DNA from: JAVEDQ01 sp035468175
GTDB lineage: Bacteria > Actinomycetota > Actinomycetes > Frankiales > Frankiaceae
Assembly: GCA_035468175.1 (NCBI GenBank)
Contig: DATITC010000016.1
Coordinates: 29,092-93,091, forward strand
Length of the DNA: 64,000 nucleotides
Reading direction: 5' to 3'
Shown: one piece after another, positions 7,960 through 16,081 of the stretch
How the letters are laid out: each line of letters begins with the position of its first letter
How positions within the stretch are numbered: position 1 is the stretch's first letter
Position numbers and translations under genes: made by a program
Notes under the pieces: model-generated
Database searches by the model: none
Told to the model about the DNA's origin: nothing
Seen by the model: the letters and a program-made list of their open reading frames with translations, nothing else

Positions 7960-8996
7960 CTCCCCCGCCGACTTCGACCCCCCACCGGGCCGCCGGCACG
8001 TCTGCCGCCTACCCGGCCGCTCGTCCCCGCCGCCTCCGCCGGACGGCGGCGCTGCGGCGGTTGTCTGCGGGCGTCCGGCTGACCCCGGCCGACCTGATCC
8101 TGCCGATGTTCGTACGCGAGGACATCTCCGTCTCCGGCGGTGAGCCGCAGCCGATCGTCTCCATGCCGGGCGTCGTCCAGCACACCCGGAATTCGCTGCG
8201 CAAGGCCGCGGTCGAGGCGGTGGCGGCCGGTGTCGGCGGGCTGATGCTGTTCGGTCTGCCGGCCGAGAAGGACGGCCGCGGATCGGGCGCCGACGACCCC
8301 GACGGCATCGTGCAGCTGGCGATCGCCGACCTGGTCGAGGAGGTCGGGGGCGACATCGTGCTGTTGACCGACCTGTGCCTGGACGAGTACACGGACCACG
8401 GGCACTGTGGCCTACTCACCGCGGACGGTGCCGTCGACAACGACAGCACTCTCGAGCGCTACGCCAGCATCGCCGTCGCACAGGCGACGGCCGGTGCCGA
8501 CGTCGTCGCGCCCAGCGGAATGATGGACGGCCAGGTCGCCGCGATCCGCGCCGGGCTGGACGGCGCTGGCTTCAGCGAGACACCGATCCTCGCCTATTCG
8601 GCGAAGTACGCCTCCGCGTTCTACGGCCCTTTCCGGGATGCGGCGGATTGCGCCCCCCAGTTCGGGGACCGCAACGCCTACCAGCAGGACCCCGCCCGGC
8701 GGGTGGACGAGGCGTTGCGTGAGGTGGCGCTGGACCTCGCCGAGGGCGCCGACGCCGTGATGGTCAAGCCGGCCGGCAGCTATCTGGACGTGCTGCGGGC
8801 CGTGGCGGACGCCGCCGACGTGCCGGTATCGGCATACCAGGTCAGCGGCGAGTACGCGATGATCGAGGCCGCTGCCGCGAACGGCTGGATCGACCGCGAC
8901 CGCGCGATCCTGGAATCACTGATCTCGATCCGGCGGGCCGGCGCGGACCAGGTGCTGACCTACTGGGCCACCGAAGTGGCGCAGCGGCTGCGATGA
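7956..8996 (+). CDS. hemB: Delta-aminolevulinic acid dehydratase (porphobilinogen synthase)
   Basis: Condenses two 5-aminolevulinate molecules to porphobilinogen. Seen: LILPMFVRE, the cysteine-containing metal region DLCLDEYTDHGHCG, the Schiff-base lysines at about Lys217 (AYSAKYASAFYGPF) and Lys271 (VMVKPAGSYLDV), and SGEYAMI near the end. The N-terminal ~25 residues are variable and Pro/Ala-rich. The GTG start is the third tandem copy of a 17-bp repeat; no nearer Shine-Dalgarno is visible, so expression may depend on reinitiation from the micro-ORFs. It is the last gene of the rex-hem run and is followed by a strong hairpin. Confidence 0.93.
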   Translation: MTPPPTSTPHRAAGTSAAYPAARPRRLRRTAALRRLSAGVRLTPADLILPMFVREDISVSGGEPQPIVSMPGVVQHTRNSLRKAAVEAVAAGVGGLMLFGLPAEKDGRGSGADDPDGIVQLAIADLVEEVGGDIVLLTDLCLDEYTDHGHCGLLTADGAVDNDSTLERYASIAVAQATAGADVVAPSGMMDGQVAAIRAGLDGAGFSETPILAYSAKYASAFYGPFRDAADCAPQFGDRNAYQQDPARRVDEALREVALDLAEGADAVMVKPAGSYLDVLRAVADAADVPVSAYQVSGEYAMIEAAAANGWIDRDRAILESLISIRRAGADQVLTYWATEVAQRLR

Positions 8997-9011
8997 GCCT
9001 GGCGCCTTCTC

Positions 9012-9061
9012 GATCAACTGACCCCGGGGCGCCCGAAGCGGGTGCCGGCGGTCAGTTGATC
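9012..9061. terminator. Bidirectional hairpin terminator between hemB and the anti-sigma gene
   Basis: A perfect 12-bp inverted repeat, GATCAACTGACC (9012-9023) and GGTCAGTTGATC (9050-9061), encloses a second GC stem (GGCGCCCG with CGGGTGCC, one G-U pair). It lies 15 bases after the hemB stop and 16 bases from the stop of the convergent gene, so it can end both transcripts. There is no long U tract, as is common in actinomycetes. Confidence 0.8.
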
Positions 9062-9077
9062 AGCCAGAGAGCGCCGG

Positions 9078-9827
9078 TCAGGTCAGCGGACCGCGAAGGA
9101 CGCTGACCTTGGAGTGCTCCGGGTTGCCGTCGTTCGGTTCCAGCGAGATCTCCACGGCGGTGTAGCTGTTCTCCAGCGCCGACGGCAGGCTGTACGAGCC
9201 CTTCCCGCTCGATGGCAGTACGCCCACCGACAACATCCGTCCGCTCGGCGGGTCGAAGAGCCACACCTCGTAGAAGTCCTTGTCCGACGGGGCGGGGAGA
9301 CCCTTGACGTTGAGCTTCATCCCACCGTCTGCGGCCAGCTGAGCTCGCCCGGCGGCACCGGGAACGGTCAGGCCGCCCGGCACGGGCGCCATCGCGACGG
9401 ACCGGGCTCCGGAGCCCGCGGTGTCGCTCGCCCGGCCCAGCACCACTCCGCCGAGCACGCCTCCGACGAGGAGCACCACCGCGGCAGCCGCCGCGAGCCA
9501 GCGCGAGGCGTGGGGCCTCGTGACGCCGGAGGAACGTCGCCCGGCGCGGAGCGGCGACCACGAGTGGCGGGGCAGCTGCAGGGGCGGGAGTTCCGGCATC
9601 GGGGCATCTTCGTTGCCCGGAGTCAGCTCCGCCGCGACGTCGAGGCGCACCGCGTCCTGCAACCAGGCGGAGGCCCGGGCGACGACGGCGAGCTCGCGAC
9701 GACAGGCATCGCAGCCTTCCAGGTGCTCGGCGACCTCGCGCTCGCAAGCAGGGGAGAGCTCGCCGGTCAACAGTGCCGGCAGCTCGTCCAGGATCGCCTC
9801 GTGGGTGGGGTCGACGGGGGCGCTCAT
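9078..9827 (-). CDS. Anti-sigma factor, zinc-binding N-terminus with RskA-like extracellular domain
   Basis: 249 residues. The N-terminal anti-sigma domain contains EREVAEHLEGCDACRRE, the HxxxCxxC zinc motif of ZAS proteins. One membrane helix follows around residues 112-132 (WLAAAAAVVLLVGGVLGGVV). The outer domain resembles the RskA/anti-sigma-K C-terminal domain (KGLPAPSDKDFYEVWLFD). It probably holds the ECF sigma factor of the preceding gene at the membrane until a signal triggers proteolysis. The ATG overlaps the sigma gene stop as ATGA, the usual coupling for such pairs. The signal is unknown. Confidence 0.88.
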   Translation of the reverse strand: MSAPVDPTHEAILDELPALLTGELSPACEREVAEHLEGCDACRRELAVVARASAWLQDAVRLDVAAELTPGNEDAPMPELPPLQLPRHSWSPLRAGRRSSGVTRPHASRWLAAAAAVVLLVGGVLGGVVLGRASDTAGSGARSVAMAPVPGGLTVPGAAGRAQLAADGGMKLNVKGLPAPSDKDFYEVWLFDPPSGRMLSVGVLPSSGKGSYSLPSALENSYTAVEISLEPNDGNPEHSKVSVLRGPLT

Positions 9828-10363
9828 GACAGGGCCTCCTTGTCGATCAGTGTGCCCAGCCGGCGGAGACCGCGGAAGACGCGCGCCTTCACCGTGCCGA
9901 GCGGGATGCCGAGCCGCTGCGCGGCTTCGGACTGGGTGTGATCGCCGAAGTACACGAGGGCGAGCACCTGCTTCTGTTCCTCGGGTAGCTGGGTCAGCGC
10001 GGAGCGGACGAGGGCGGCGCGCTCGTAGCGCTCGGCCATGACACGCCCGTCATCACCGGCGACCCCGCGCATCTCGTCCAGCGGCACGACATCATGATGC
10101 CGCCGACGGAGGTGATCGATCGCCCGCTTGCGTGCGATTCCCAGAACCCAGCCCTCGAGGCTGCGGCTCGGGTCGTACCGTTCCCGGCTCCGCCACACCT
10201 CGACAAACGTCCGTTGCAGCACGTCCTCGGCATCCGCGGACGGAACGAGGCGGCGCAGGTAGTTAAGCACCAGCGGCCCGAGCGTGCGGTACGCGTCGTG
10301 AATCGCATCCGGGTCGGAGGACAGTCGTAAGCCGATCGCCTCCGTCGCTGATGCGCTGTCCAT
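9824..10363 (-). CDS. ECF-type RNA polymerase sigma factor (SigK-like)
   Basis: 179 residues with sigma region 2 (LNYLRRLVPSADAEDVLQ, FVEVWRSRERYDP, IARKRAIDHLRRR) and region 4 (LTQLPEEQKQVLALVYF, then the helix-turn-helix SEAAQRLGIPLGTVKARV). There is no region 3 or 1.1, which defines the ECF class. AAGGAG precedes the ATG closely. The coupled anti-sigma factor suggests an envelope or redox signal similar to SigK/RskA pairs. It is transcribed divergently from hemL across a 216-bp gap. Confidence 0.9.
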   Translation of the reverse strand: MDSASATEAIGLRLSSDPDAIHDAYRTLGPLVLNYLRRLVPSADAEDVLQRTFVEVWRSRERYDPSRSLEGWVLGIARKRAIDHLRRRHHDVVPLDEMRGVAGDDGRVMAERYERAALVRSALTQLPEEQKQVLALVYFGDHTQSEAAQRLGIPLGTVKARVFRGLRRLGTLIDKEALS

Positions 10364-10522
10364 AACTCTCCTTCGTGCCCGACCCCGCCGTTGGTTGCAT
10401 CAGTCGACGACAGTCTGGAGAACGAGGGTGGCGAGGCCAAGTCGGCTAGTGAATGCCCCGGCTGAGGTGGCACCGCTCAGGTGGTGCGTACTCCGGCACC
10501 GTCACCACCTCGCTCGCTTCGC

Positions 10523-10558
10523 TTTTGGGCTGCGCCTGCGTTTTGGGCTGCGCCGGCA
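10523..10558 (+). repeat. Two tandem 18-bp units in the hemL upstream region
   Basis: TTTTGGGCTGCGCC is repeated with an 18-bp period (10523-10540 and 10541-10558), ending 21 bases before the hemL start. The remainder of the 216-bp gap between the sigma gene and hemL should hold both promoters; I can identify no -35 element with confidence. Confidence 0.8.
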
Positions 10559-10579
10559 CGCGCCTGAAAGGATCGGGGG

Positions 10580-11947
10580 GTGCCGACCGATCCGACGTCC
10601 CGTTCCCCCCGTAGCGACGAGCTTTTCGCCCGAGCCCAGGCCGTCGTCCCAGGCGGGGTGAACTCCCCGGTGCGGGCGTTCCGGGCCGTCGGGGGCACCC
10701 CCCGGTTCATGGTCCGCGGCGAAGGTCCATACCTGTTCGACGCCGACGGCACCCGTTATGTCGACCTGATCTGTTCCTGGGGGCCGCTGCTGCTCGGCCA
10801 CGCGCACCCGGATGTCGTGGCGGCGTTGCAGGCCGCGGCCGCCGCCGGCACCTCCTACGGCACCCCGACGCCGGGCGAGGTCGAGCTGGCCGAGCTGCTC
10901 GTGCAGCGGGTCGGGCCGCCGCTGGAGCAGGTGCGGCTGGTCAACAGCGGTACCGAGGCGACGATGAGCGCGATCCGGCTGGCCCGCGGGTACACCCGGC
11001 GCAGCAAGGTGATCAAGTTCGCCGGCTGCTACCACGGGCACGTCGACGCGCTGCTGGCCGCGGCCGGCTCGGGCGTCGCCACCTTCGGGTTGCCTGACTC
11101 GCCCGGGGTCACCGGGGCGAGCGCGGCCGACACCATCGTGCTGCCGTACAACGACCTCGCGCTGGTCGAAGCCGCCTTCGAGACGCACGGCGACGACATC
11201 GCGTGCGTGATCACCGAGGCGGTGCCGGCGAACATGGGTGTGGTCCCGCCGCTGCCCGGCTTCAGCTCCGGGCTGCGATCGCTCTGCGACCGGTACGGCG
11301 CGCTCCTGGTGATCGACGAGGTGATGACCGGGTTCCGGCTCTCGGCGAGCGGCTGGTACGGCAGCAGCGACAACGCGGAGGGCATCGCGCCGGACCTGTT
11401 CACATTCGGCAAGGTCATGGGCGGGGGACTTCCCGCGGCGGCGTTCGGGGGGCGGGCCGAGGTGATGGCGTCGCTGGCCCCGGTCGGACCGGTCTACCAG
11501 GCGGGCACCCTCTCCGGGAATCCGCTCGCGGTCGCCGCCGGGCTTGCCACGCTCCGGGCGGCGACGCCGGACGTCTACCAGCATGTCGATACCCGCGCGG
11601 TCGAGGTCGCGGGGCTCGCCGCGGACGCGCTGACGGAGGCCGGCGTGCCCTTCGTCGTGAACAACGCCGGCTCGCTGTTCAGCATCTTCTTCACCGACGA
11701 CAGCTCGGTGGTCGACTTGGCCGGCGCTTCCCGGCAGTCGACCCCCCGGTATGCCGCGTTCTTCCACGCGATGCTCGACGCGGGCGTCTATCTGCCGCCG
11801 AGCGCGTTCGAGGCCTGGTTTCTTTCCGCTGCGCACGACGGCGAGGTGCTCGAACGGATAGCCGACGCGCTCCCGGGAGCAGCACGGGCGGCGGCTGCGC
11901 TGCCGGGTCGGCTCGGCGGGGAAGCGACCGCGGCGGACCGGGCGTGA
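10580..11947 (+). CDS. hemL: Glutamate-1-semialdehyde 2,1-aminomutase
   Basis: PLP enzyme converting glutamate-1-semialdehyde to 5-aminolevulinate, the step between HemA and HemB. It contains VPGGVNSPVRAF, the phosphate-binding region VNSGTEATMSAIRLAR, VIDEVMTGFR, and the PLP lysine Lys278 in FTFGKVMGGGLPAAAFGG. 455 residues is normal. The GTG is preceded by GAAAGGA; the hexamer AAGGAT ending six bases before GTG could instead be a -10 element of a leaderless mRNA. The stop overlaps the phosphatase gene (GTGA). Confidence 0.95.
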   Translation: MPTDPTSRSPRSDELFARAQAVVPGGVNSPVRAFRAVGGTPRFMVRGEGPYLFDADGTRYVDLICSWGPLLLGHAHPDVVAALQAAAAAGTSYGTPTPGEVELAELLVQRVGPPLEQVRLVNSGTEATMSAIRLARGYTRRSKVIKFAGCYHGHVDALLAAAGSGVATFGLPDSPGVTGASAADTIVLPYNDLALVEAAFETHGDDIACVITEAVPANMGVVPPLPGFSSGLRSLCDRYGALLVIDEVMTGFRLSASGWYGSSDNAEGIAPDLFTFGKVMGGGLPAAAFGGRAEVMASLAPVGPVYQAGTLSGNPLAVAAGLATLRAATPDVYQHVDTRAVEVAGLAADALTEAGVPFVVNNAGSLFSIFFTDDSSVVDLAGASRQSTPRYAAFFHAMLDAGVYLPPSAFEAWFLSAAHDGEVLERIADALPGAARAAAALPGRLGGEATAADRA

Positions 11948-12651
11948 GCGGGCCGAGTTCGCCGTCGTCCGACGCTGGGCGGACGACCATCGTCCATCTG
12001 GTGCGGCACGGCGAGGTGTTCAACCCCGAGGGCGTGCTCTACGGGCGGCTCCCCGGCTTCCGGCTCTCCGAGACGGGCGAGCAGCAGGCGATGGTGACCT
12101 GCGGGTGGTTGTCGGACCCGCGGGCCGGCCGGGACGTCGCGGCGGTCATCGCCAGCCCGCTGGAGCGGGCCCGGCAGACCGCCGCCCCCTTCGCCGCCCA
12201 GTTAGGGCTCGAGGTCGGCATCGACCACCGGCTGATCGAGAGTGAGAACAAGTTCGAGGGCGGCGTCGTCGAGGTCGGGCCGAAAATCCTGGCGCATCCG
12301 CACCTGTGGAAGCACCTGCGGAACCCGTTCCGGCCCTCCTGGGGCGAGGACTACGACAAGGTCGCCGCTCGGGTGCTGGCCGCAGTCGCGGATGCCGCCG
12401 CGGCCGGCGCCGGGCGCGAGGTGGTGCTGGTCAGCCACCAGTTGCCCATCTACATCGTCCGCCGATCGATGGAGCGACGTCCGCTCTGGCACCGGCCGGA
12501 CCGACGGCAGTGCGCGCTCGCCTCGGTGACGTCGCTGGTGTTCACCGAACCGGATCCGGCCGACGGTGCCGGCACCCGGCGGCTGCAGCGCGTCGAGTAC
12601 GTCCAACCGAACGGGACGGGCAAGACGGCGCAGGGCAGCGTCGGCGCCTGA
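11944..12651 (+). CDS. Histidine phosphatase (phosphoglycerate mutase-like) family protein
   Basis: 235 residues. The RHG motif is VHLVRHGEVFNPEGVLYGR, followed by LSETGEQQA, the phosphate pocket VIASPLERARQTA, and the second histidine in VVLVSHQLPIY. These mark the two-histidine, one-arginine phosphatase fold. The GTG start overlaps the hemL stop. Homologues next to hemL are common in actinomycetes, but their substrate is not known to me; mutase activity is less likely than phosphatase. Confidence 0.85.
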   Translation: MSGPSSPSSDAGRTTIVHLVRHGEVFNPEGVLYGRLPGFRLSETGEQQAMVTCGWLSDPRAGRDVAAVIASPLERARQTAAPFAAQLGLEVGIDHRLIESENKFEGGVVEVGPKILAHPHLWKHLRNPFRPSWGEDYDKVAARVLAAVADAAAAGAGREVVLVSHQLPIYIVRRSMERRPLWHRPDRRQCALASVTSLVFTEPDPADGAGTRRLQRVEYVQPNGTGKTAQGSVGA

Positions 12652-12742
12652 TCCCACTTCTTGATCGCGGCGTTGAGGTTTCGGTCGAGGTCCAGCCCGC
12701 AGACAGGCAGGAGTGTGCTGCGGGCCCCCGAAGTTGGGTCGC

Positions 12743-12771
12743 TTGCTGGCGTGCCGGCGCCCGACTACTAT
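12743..12771 (+). promoter_or_regulatory. Promoter of the toxin-antitoxin module
   Basis: TTGCTG (12743-12748) and TACTAT (12766-12771) are separated by 17 bases and match the -35/-10 consensus well. The ATG of the antitoxin begins nine bases after the end of the -10 box, so the transcript probably starts at or within a few bases of the start codon. Confidence 0.6.
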
Positions 12772-12779
12772 TCTGGTCT

Positions 12780-13067
12780 ATGAGCACCCTTCCGTTGTCG
12801 GAGGTGAAGGCACGCCTCTCCGAGATCGCTGAAGAGGTCGCTGCGACGCACGAGCGGGTTCAGATCACGAAGAACGGGCGCGGCTACGTGGTTCTGCTCG
12901 CGGCCGACGACCTCGAGTCGATTGAAGCCACCCTCGAGCTGCTCGCCGATCCGGACGCCCAGGCGCGTGTCGCGAGCGCCGAGATGGACCTCGAGCGGGG
13001 AGACGTCTTGGACGAAGCTGCGGTGCGAGCGCTGCTCGCCGTTCGGCGGTCCGGAGCTACTGAGTGA
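12780..13067 (+). CDS. Type II antitoxin, Phd/YefM family
   Basis: 95 residues. The N-terminus MSTLPLSEVKARLSEIAEEV and the segment VQITKNGRGYVVLLAADDLE are the Phd/YefM DNA-binding fold. The C-terminal acidic/helical segment should wrap the toxin. The ATG immediately follows a good promoter, with no room for a Shine-Dalgarno. The stop overlaps the toxin start (GTGA). The antitoxin normally represses its own promoter. Confidence 0.88.
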   Translation: MSTLPLSEVKARLSEIAEEVAATHERVQITKNGRGYVVLLAADDLESIEATLELLADPDAQARVASAEMDLERGDVLDEAAVRALLAVRRSGATE

Positions 13068-13330
13068 GCTTCCGGGTCGTCGTGACCCGGACGGCAGCGC
13101 GCCAGCTCGCCGAACGCCTGCCCGAAGCAGCTGCCGCCGCTTGTGTCGAGTTCCTGTTCGGACCGCTGGCGGCGAATCCCCACCGCGTCGGCGCGCCATT
13201 GCGCGCCCCGTTCTTGGGACAACGGCGGGCCCGTCGAGGCGAATACCGCGTTCGCTACCGCATCGACGACGAAACTTCGGCGGTCTACGTACTCGACATT
13301 GATCACGGACGAGACGCCTACCGGATTTGA
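13064..13330 (+). CDS. Type II toxin, RelE/ParE superfamily
   Basis: 88 residues: VVVTRTAARQLAERLPEAAA at the N-terminus, then the basic core LGQRRARRGEYRVRYRID and VYVLDIDHGRDAYRI at the end. This is the usual RelE layout, with arginines in the beta sheet and a C-terminal tyrosine/arginine. RelE toxins cut ribosome-bound mRNA. It is coupled to the antitoxin. The pair is an accessory insertion between the hemL and fatty acid blocks. Confidence 0.88.
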   Translation: MSFRVVVTRTAARQLAERLPEAAAAACVEFLFGPLAANPHRVGAPLRAPFLGQRRARRGEYRVRYRIDDETSAVYVLDIDHGRDAYRI

Positions 13331-13495
13331 CCTCCACAGAACGCCGGGGTCTCGCCGAGGGTGAACTGGCGTTCGAGGACGCCGTCGTCGAGGCGCTGTT
13401 CGGAAGTACATCGCATGGTCGTGCCTTCGGGAGTGCTCGTGAACGGCGCTCCCGGACGACCTATCGTCCGACCGTGATTTCGGAGGGGAGCACCC

Positions 13496-13636
13496 ATGGC
13501 GATGCGTTCACGGGTCCCACCTCCTCGTTCTCTCACACGGCCACGAAAAGCTGGCATTGGTCACGTGCTCCGCCAACGAGGTTTCATCGGTGCTGACGGC
13601 AGAACACGGGGCCGGAGGGTCAGACTGAGCTGGTGA
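13496..13636 (+). CDS. Small basic 46-residue ORF upstream of fasR, unknown
   Basis: Starts ATG at 13496 with a clear GGAGG (13482-13486) nine bases upstream, and ends TGA at 13634-13636, overlapping the GTG of fasR as GTGA. The peptide is rich in Arg (about a quarter of residues) and has no recognised domain. The Shine-Dalgarno plus stop/start overlap suggests a translated leader or small protein coupled to fasR. The region 13331-13495 before it holds a 6-8 bp hairpin (CGGGAG with CTCCCG, about 13426-13455) but no other gene that I can support. Confidence 0.4.
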   Translation: MAMRSRVPPPRSLTRPRKAGIGHVLRQRGFIGADGRTRGRRVRLSW

Positions 13637-15003
13637 GCACCGCGGGGCCTGCCCTCCCGGACGGTGCCGCGGAGACGACCCGGCGGGTTCGCCGGTCCGC
13701 GGCGCGGCTCGCCCGTGCTGCCACCGAGCGCATGGGGCAGGAGCTGCCTTTCTTCGCCGGACTGCCCCCCGAGCACCGAGCCAACCTGGGGCTGCTGGTC
13801 CAAGCCTTCCTCGCCGCGTTCGCGGACTGGTTGACCCACCCGGTCTCCGGTCAGGAGGTGACCGCGTCGGTCTTCGCGACCGCGCCCCGTGAGCTGGTGC
13901 GGGCGGTCAGCCTGCCGCAGACCGTCGAGCTCGTCCGCTCCGCCGTCGACACGCTCGAACCCCGCGTACCGGAGCTCGCGACCACGCCCGAGGCCGCCCA
14001 GTGGCTGCGCGAAGCGATGCTGCGCTACACCCGCGAGCTTGCGTTCGCCGCCGCGCACGTCTACGCCTCCGCCGCGGAGGTGCGGGGCGCGTGGGACGCC
14101 CGCCTCGAGGCCCTGGTCGTCGACGGTCTGTTGCGCGGCGATGCCGGACGCGCGCTGCTGTCCCGCACGACCGCGCTGGGCTGGCGCTCGGGTGACGCGG
14201 TGGTCGCGTTGGCCGGCGGGGCGCCGGACGGCGAGCCGGAGGCGGTGCTCGCGGCGCTGCACCGGACTGCCCGCGAGCTCGACGTCGACGTCCTGGCCGC
14301 GGTGCACGGCGCCGACCTGGTCACGTTCGTCGGCAGCCCCGGCGACCCGTCGGCCGGGGCGGCCCAGCTGGCGTCCTGCTTCGGGCCGGGCCCGCTCGTG
14401 CTGGGACCGGTCGTTACCGGGCTGTCGTCGGGCGCAACGTCCGGCCGCGCCGCGGTGGCCGCCTTGCGCGCGGCGCCGGCGTGGCCGTCCGCCCCCCGTC
14501 CGGTCGCGTCCTCCGACCTGCTGCCGGAGCGGGCGCTGGCCGGGGAGTCCGATGCCCGGCAGGCGTTGGTCGCGGAGGTGTTTCAGCCGCTCGTCGACGC
14601 CGGTCCGGACCTGCTCGGGACGGTGTCGGCCTACGTCGAGGAGGCCGGTACCGTCGATGGAGCGGCGCGGGTCCTGTTCGTGCATCCCAACACCGTCCGG
14701 TACCGCCTGCGTCGGGTCGCTGAGCTGACCGGCCAGCCACCGACGGAGGCCCGCGGCGCATTCGTCCTGCGTGTGGCGTTGGCGCTCGGCCGGTTGCAGC
14801 CACAGGAGGCGAAGAACGTGACACCGAGTCCGGAGGACGAGCCGTCGACCAGCGCCCCCGCGTTGTCACCTTCCTCCAAAGGGTCGGCGACGGATTGGTC
14901 ACCGTCTGAAGCCACGGAACCGCCGCTGGTCAGCAAGCTGGGACGTATGGCAGCGCGACCGGTGGTACGACCGGCATCCGGTCCCGGACCGAGGACCCGG
15001 TGA
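13633..15003 (+). CDS. fasR: Fatty acid synthase regulator, PucR/CdaR-type helix-turn-helix
   Basis: 456 residues. The C-terminal part contains LLGTVSAYVEEAGTVDGAARVLFVHPNTVRYRLRRV, abbreviated here as the HTH core VHPNTVRYRLRRVAELTG, which defines the PucR-type DNA-binding domain. The middle region resembles the GGDEF-like domain of that family. In Streptomyces, the PucR-type FasR lies directly before fabD-fabH-acpP-fabF and activates it; the same order here supports the name. The last ~90 residues are an unconserved Ser/Pro-rich tail. The GTG start overlaps a 46-residue ORF. The target operator was not identified. Confidence 0.82.
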   Translation: MSTAGPALPDGAAETTRRVRRSAARLARAATERMGQELPFFAGLPPEHRANLGLLVQAFLAAFADWLTHPVSGQEVTASVFATAPRELVRAVSLPQTVELVRSAVDTLEPRVPELATTPEAAQWLREAMLRYTRELAFAAAHVYASAAEVRGAWDARLEALVVDGLLRGDAGRALLSRTTALGWRSGDAVVALAGGAPDGEPEAVLAALHRTARELDVDVLAAVHGADLVTFVGSPGDPSAGAAQLASCFGPGPLVLGPVVTGLSSGATSGRAAVAALRAAPAWPSAPRPVASSDLLPERALAGESDARQALVAEVFQPLVDAGPDLLGTVSAYVEEAGTVDGAARVLFVHPNTVRYRLRRVAELTGQPPTEARGAFVLRVALALGRLQPQEAKNVTPSPEDEPSTSAPALSPSSKGSATDWSPSEATEPPLVSKLGRMAARPVVRPASGPGPRTR

Positions 15004-15130
15004 GGCAGACGCGACGGACCGGGTCGCGTAATTTCTGGCTACGGTCTTCCTGCTTACGGCGATCGTGCGCGTGGGGCTCGACGCGTCGAGCCGCCGGAGG
15101 AGCTCCCACCGTGCCGGAGGAGGGCTAGTC

Positions 15131-16081
15131 GTGCTGGCCATCGTCGCGCCCGGGCAGGGCGCGCAGACCCCAGGCTTTCTCGCGCCCTGGCTGGAGGTCG
15201 CGGCCGCGGCCGAGCTGCTCCGCCGGGCCGACGACGTCACCGGCCTCGACCTGGTGCGGCTCGGGAGCTCGGGCGACGCGGAGGAGATCCGCGACACCGC
15301 TGTCGCCCAGCCCCTTCTGGTCGCGGTCGCGCTGGCCTCCGCGGCGGCGCTCGACCTGCTTCCGGCTGAGGGTGCCGCTTCAGACGCGGCTGAAGATCGC
15401 CTGTTCGCCGGGCACAGCATCGGCGAGCTCACCGCGGCCGTGCTCGCCGGGGCGTTGCCGGCCGATGCGGCGCTGGTCCTGGCCCGCGAGCGGGGTCGCG
15501 CGATGGCCGAGGCGTGCGCCGCCGCGGACACCGGCATGACCGCCGTGCTCGGCGGCGATCCGCTCGAGGTCGACGCCGCGCTGGACCTGCACGGCCTCGT
15601 CGCTGCCAACCGCAACGGCGCAGGCCAGGTGGTCGCCGCCGGCCCGCGCGCCGGGCTCCTCGCGCTCGCCGCCGACCCGCCGGCCAAGGCTCGGCTCCGA
15701 CCGCTCGACGTCGCCGGCGCCTTCCACACCGAGGCGATGCGGCCGGCCCAGCAGGCGCTCGCCGAGGTGGTCGCCGGGCTGGACCCGCACGACCCCGCCG
15801 GGCACCTGCTGTCCAACGCCGACGGTGCCGTCGTGCGGTCCGGGACCGACCTGCTCGAGCGGCTCGTCGCCCAGGTCGCCGCACCGGTCCGCTGGGACTC
15901 CTGCATGGCGACGATGGCCGGTTCCGGGGTCGCCGCGGTCCTCGAGCTCGCCCCGGGCGGCACCCTGACCGGCCTGGCCAAGCGGGCGCTCAAGGGCGTC
16001 GACACCGTCGCCCTGCGCGGCCCCGGCGACCTGGACGCGGCCCGTCTGCTGCTCAAGCGCGCGGGCGAGGGGACGTCGTGA
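15131..16081 (+). CDS. fabD: Malonyl-CoA:ACP acyltransferase
   Basis: Loads malonate from CoA onto ACP for type II fatty acid synthesis. The GTG at 15131 gives IVAPGQGAQTPGFL at the N-terminus, preceded by GGAGGAGGG at 15116-15124; the longer frame from 15065 is not conserved. The nucleophile is in FAGHSIGELTAAVLAG (GHSxG), with the active-site histidine in DVAGAFHTEAM. 316 residues. The 127-bp gap after fasR should hold the promoter of the operon. The stop overlaps fabH (GTGA). Confidence 0.92.
   Translation: MLAIVAPGQGAQTPGFLAPWLEVAAAAELLRRADDVTGLDLVRLGSSGDAEEIRDTAVAQPLLVAVALASAAALDLLPAEGAASDAAEDRLFAGHSIGELTAAVLAGALPADAALVLARERGRAMAEACAAADTGMTAVLGGDPLEVDAALDLHGLVAANRNGAGQVVAAGPRAGLLALAADPPAKARLRPLDVAGAFHTEAMRPAQQALAEVVAGLDPHDPAGHLLSNADGAVVRSGTDLLERLVAQVAAPVRWDSCMATMAGSGVAAVLELAPGGTLTGLAKRALKGVDTVALRGPGDLDAARLLLKRAGEGTS

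Larger units (their letters stand above)
7916..7966 (+). repeat. Three tandem 17-bp units across the hemD-hemB junction
   Basis: Units begin at 7916, 7933 and 7950, each starting CCGACC(A/G)TGA. Each copy carries a potential start codon (ATG 7922, ATG 7939, GTG 7956). Because 17 is not a multiple of three, the three starts lie in three different frames; only the third is in frame with hemB. Confidence 0.9.

Noticed and set aside
13318..13596. Two open frames (minus 13318-13557, plus 13327-13596) after the toxin gene
   Set aside because: Composition is unlike neighbouring proteins, there is no Shine-Dalgarno, and no conserved motif; both conflict with the better-supported small ORF at 13496.
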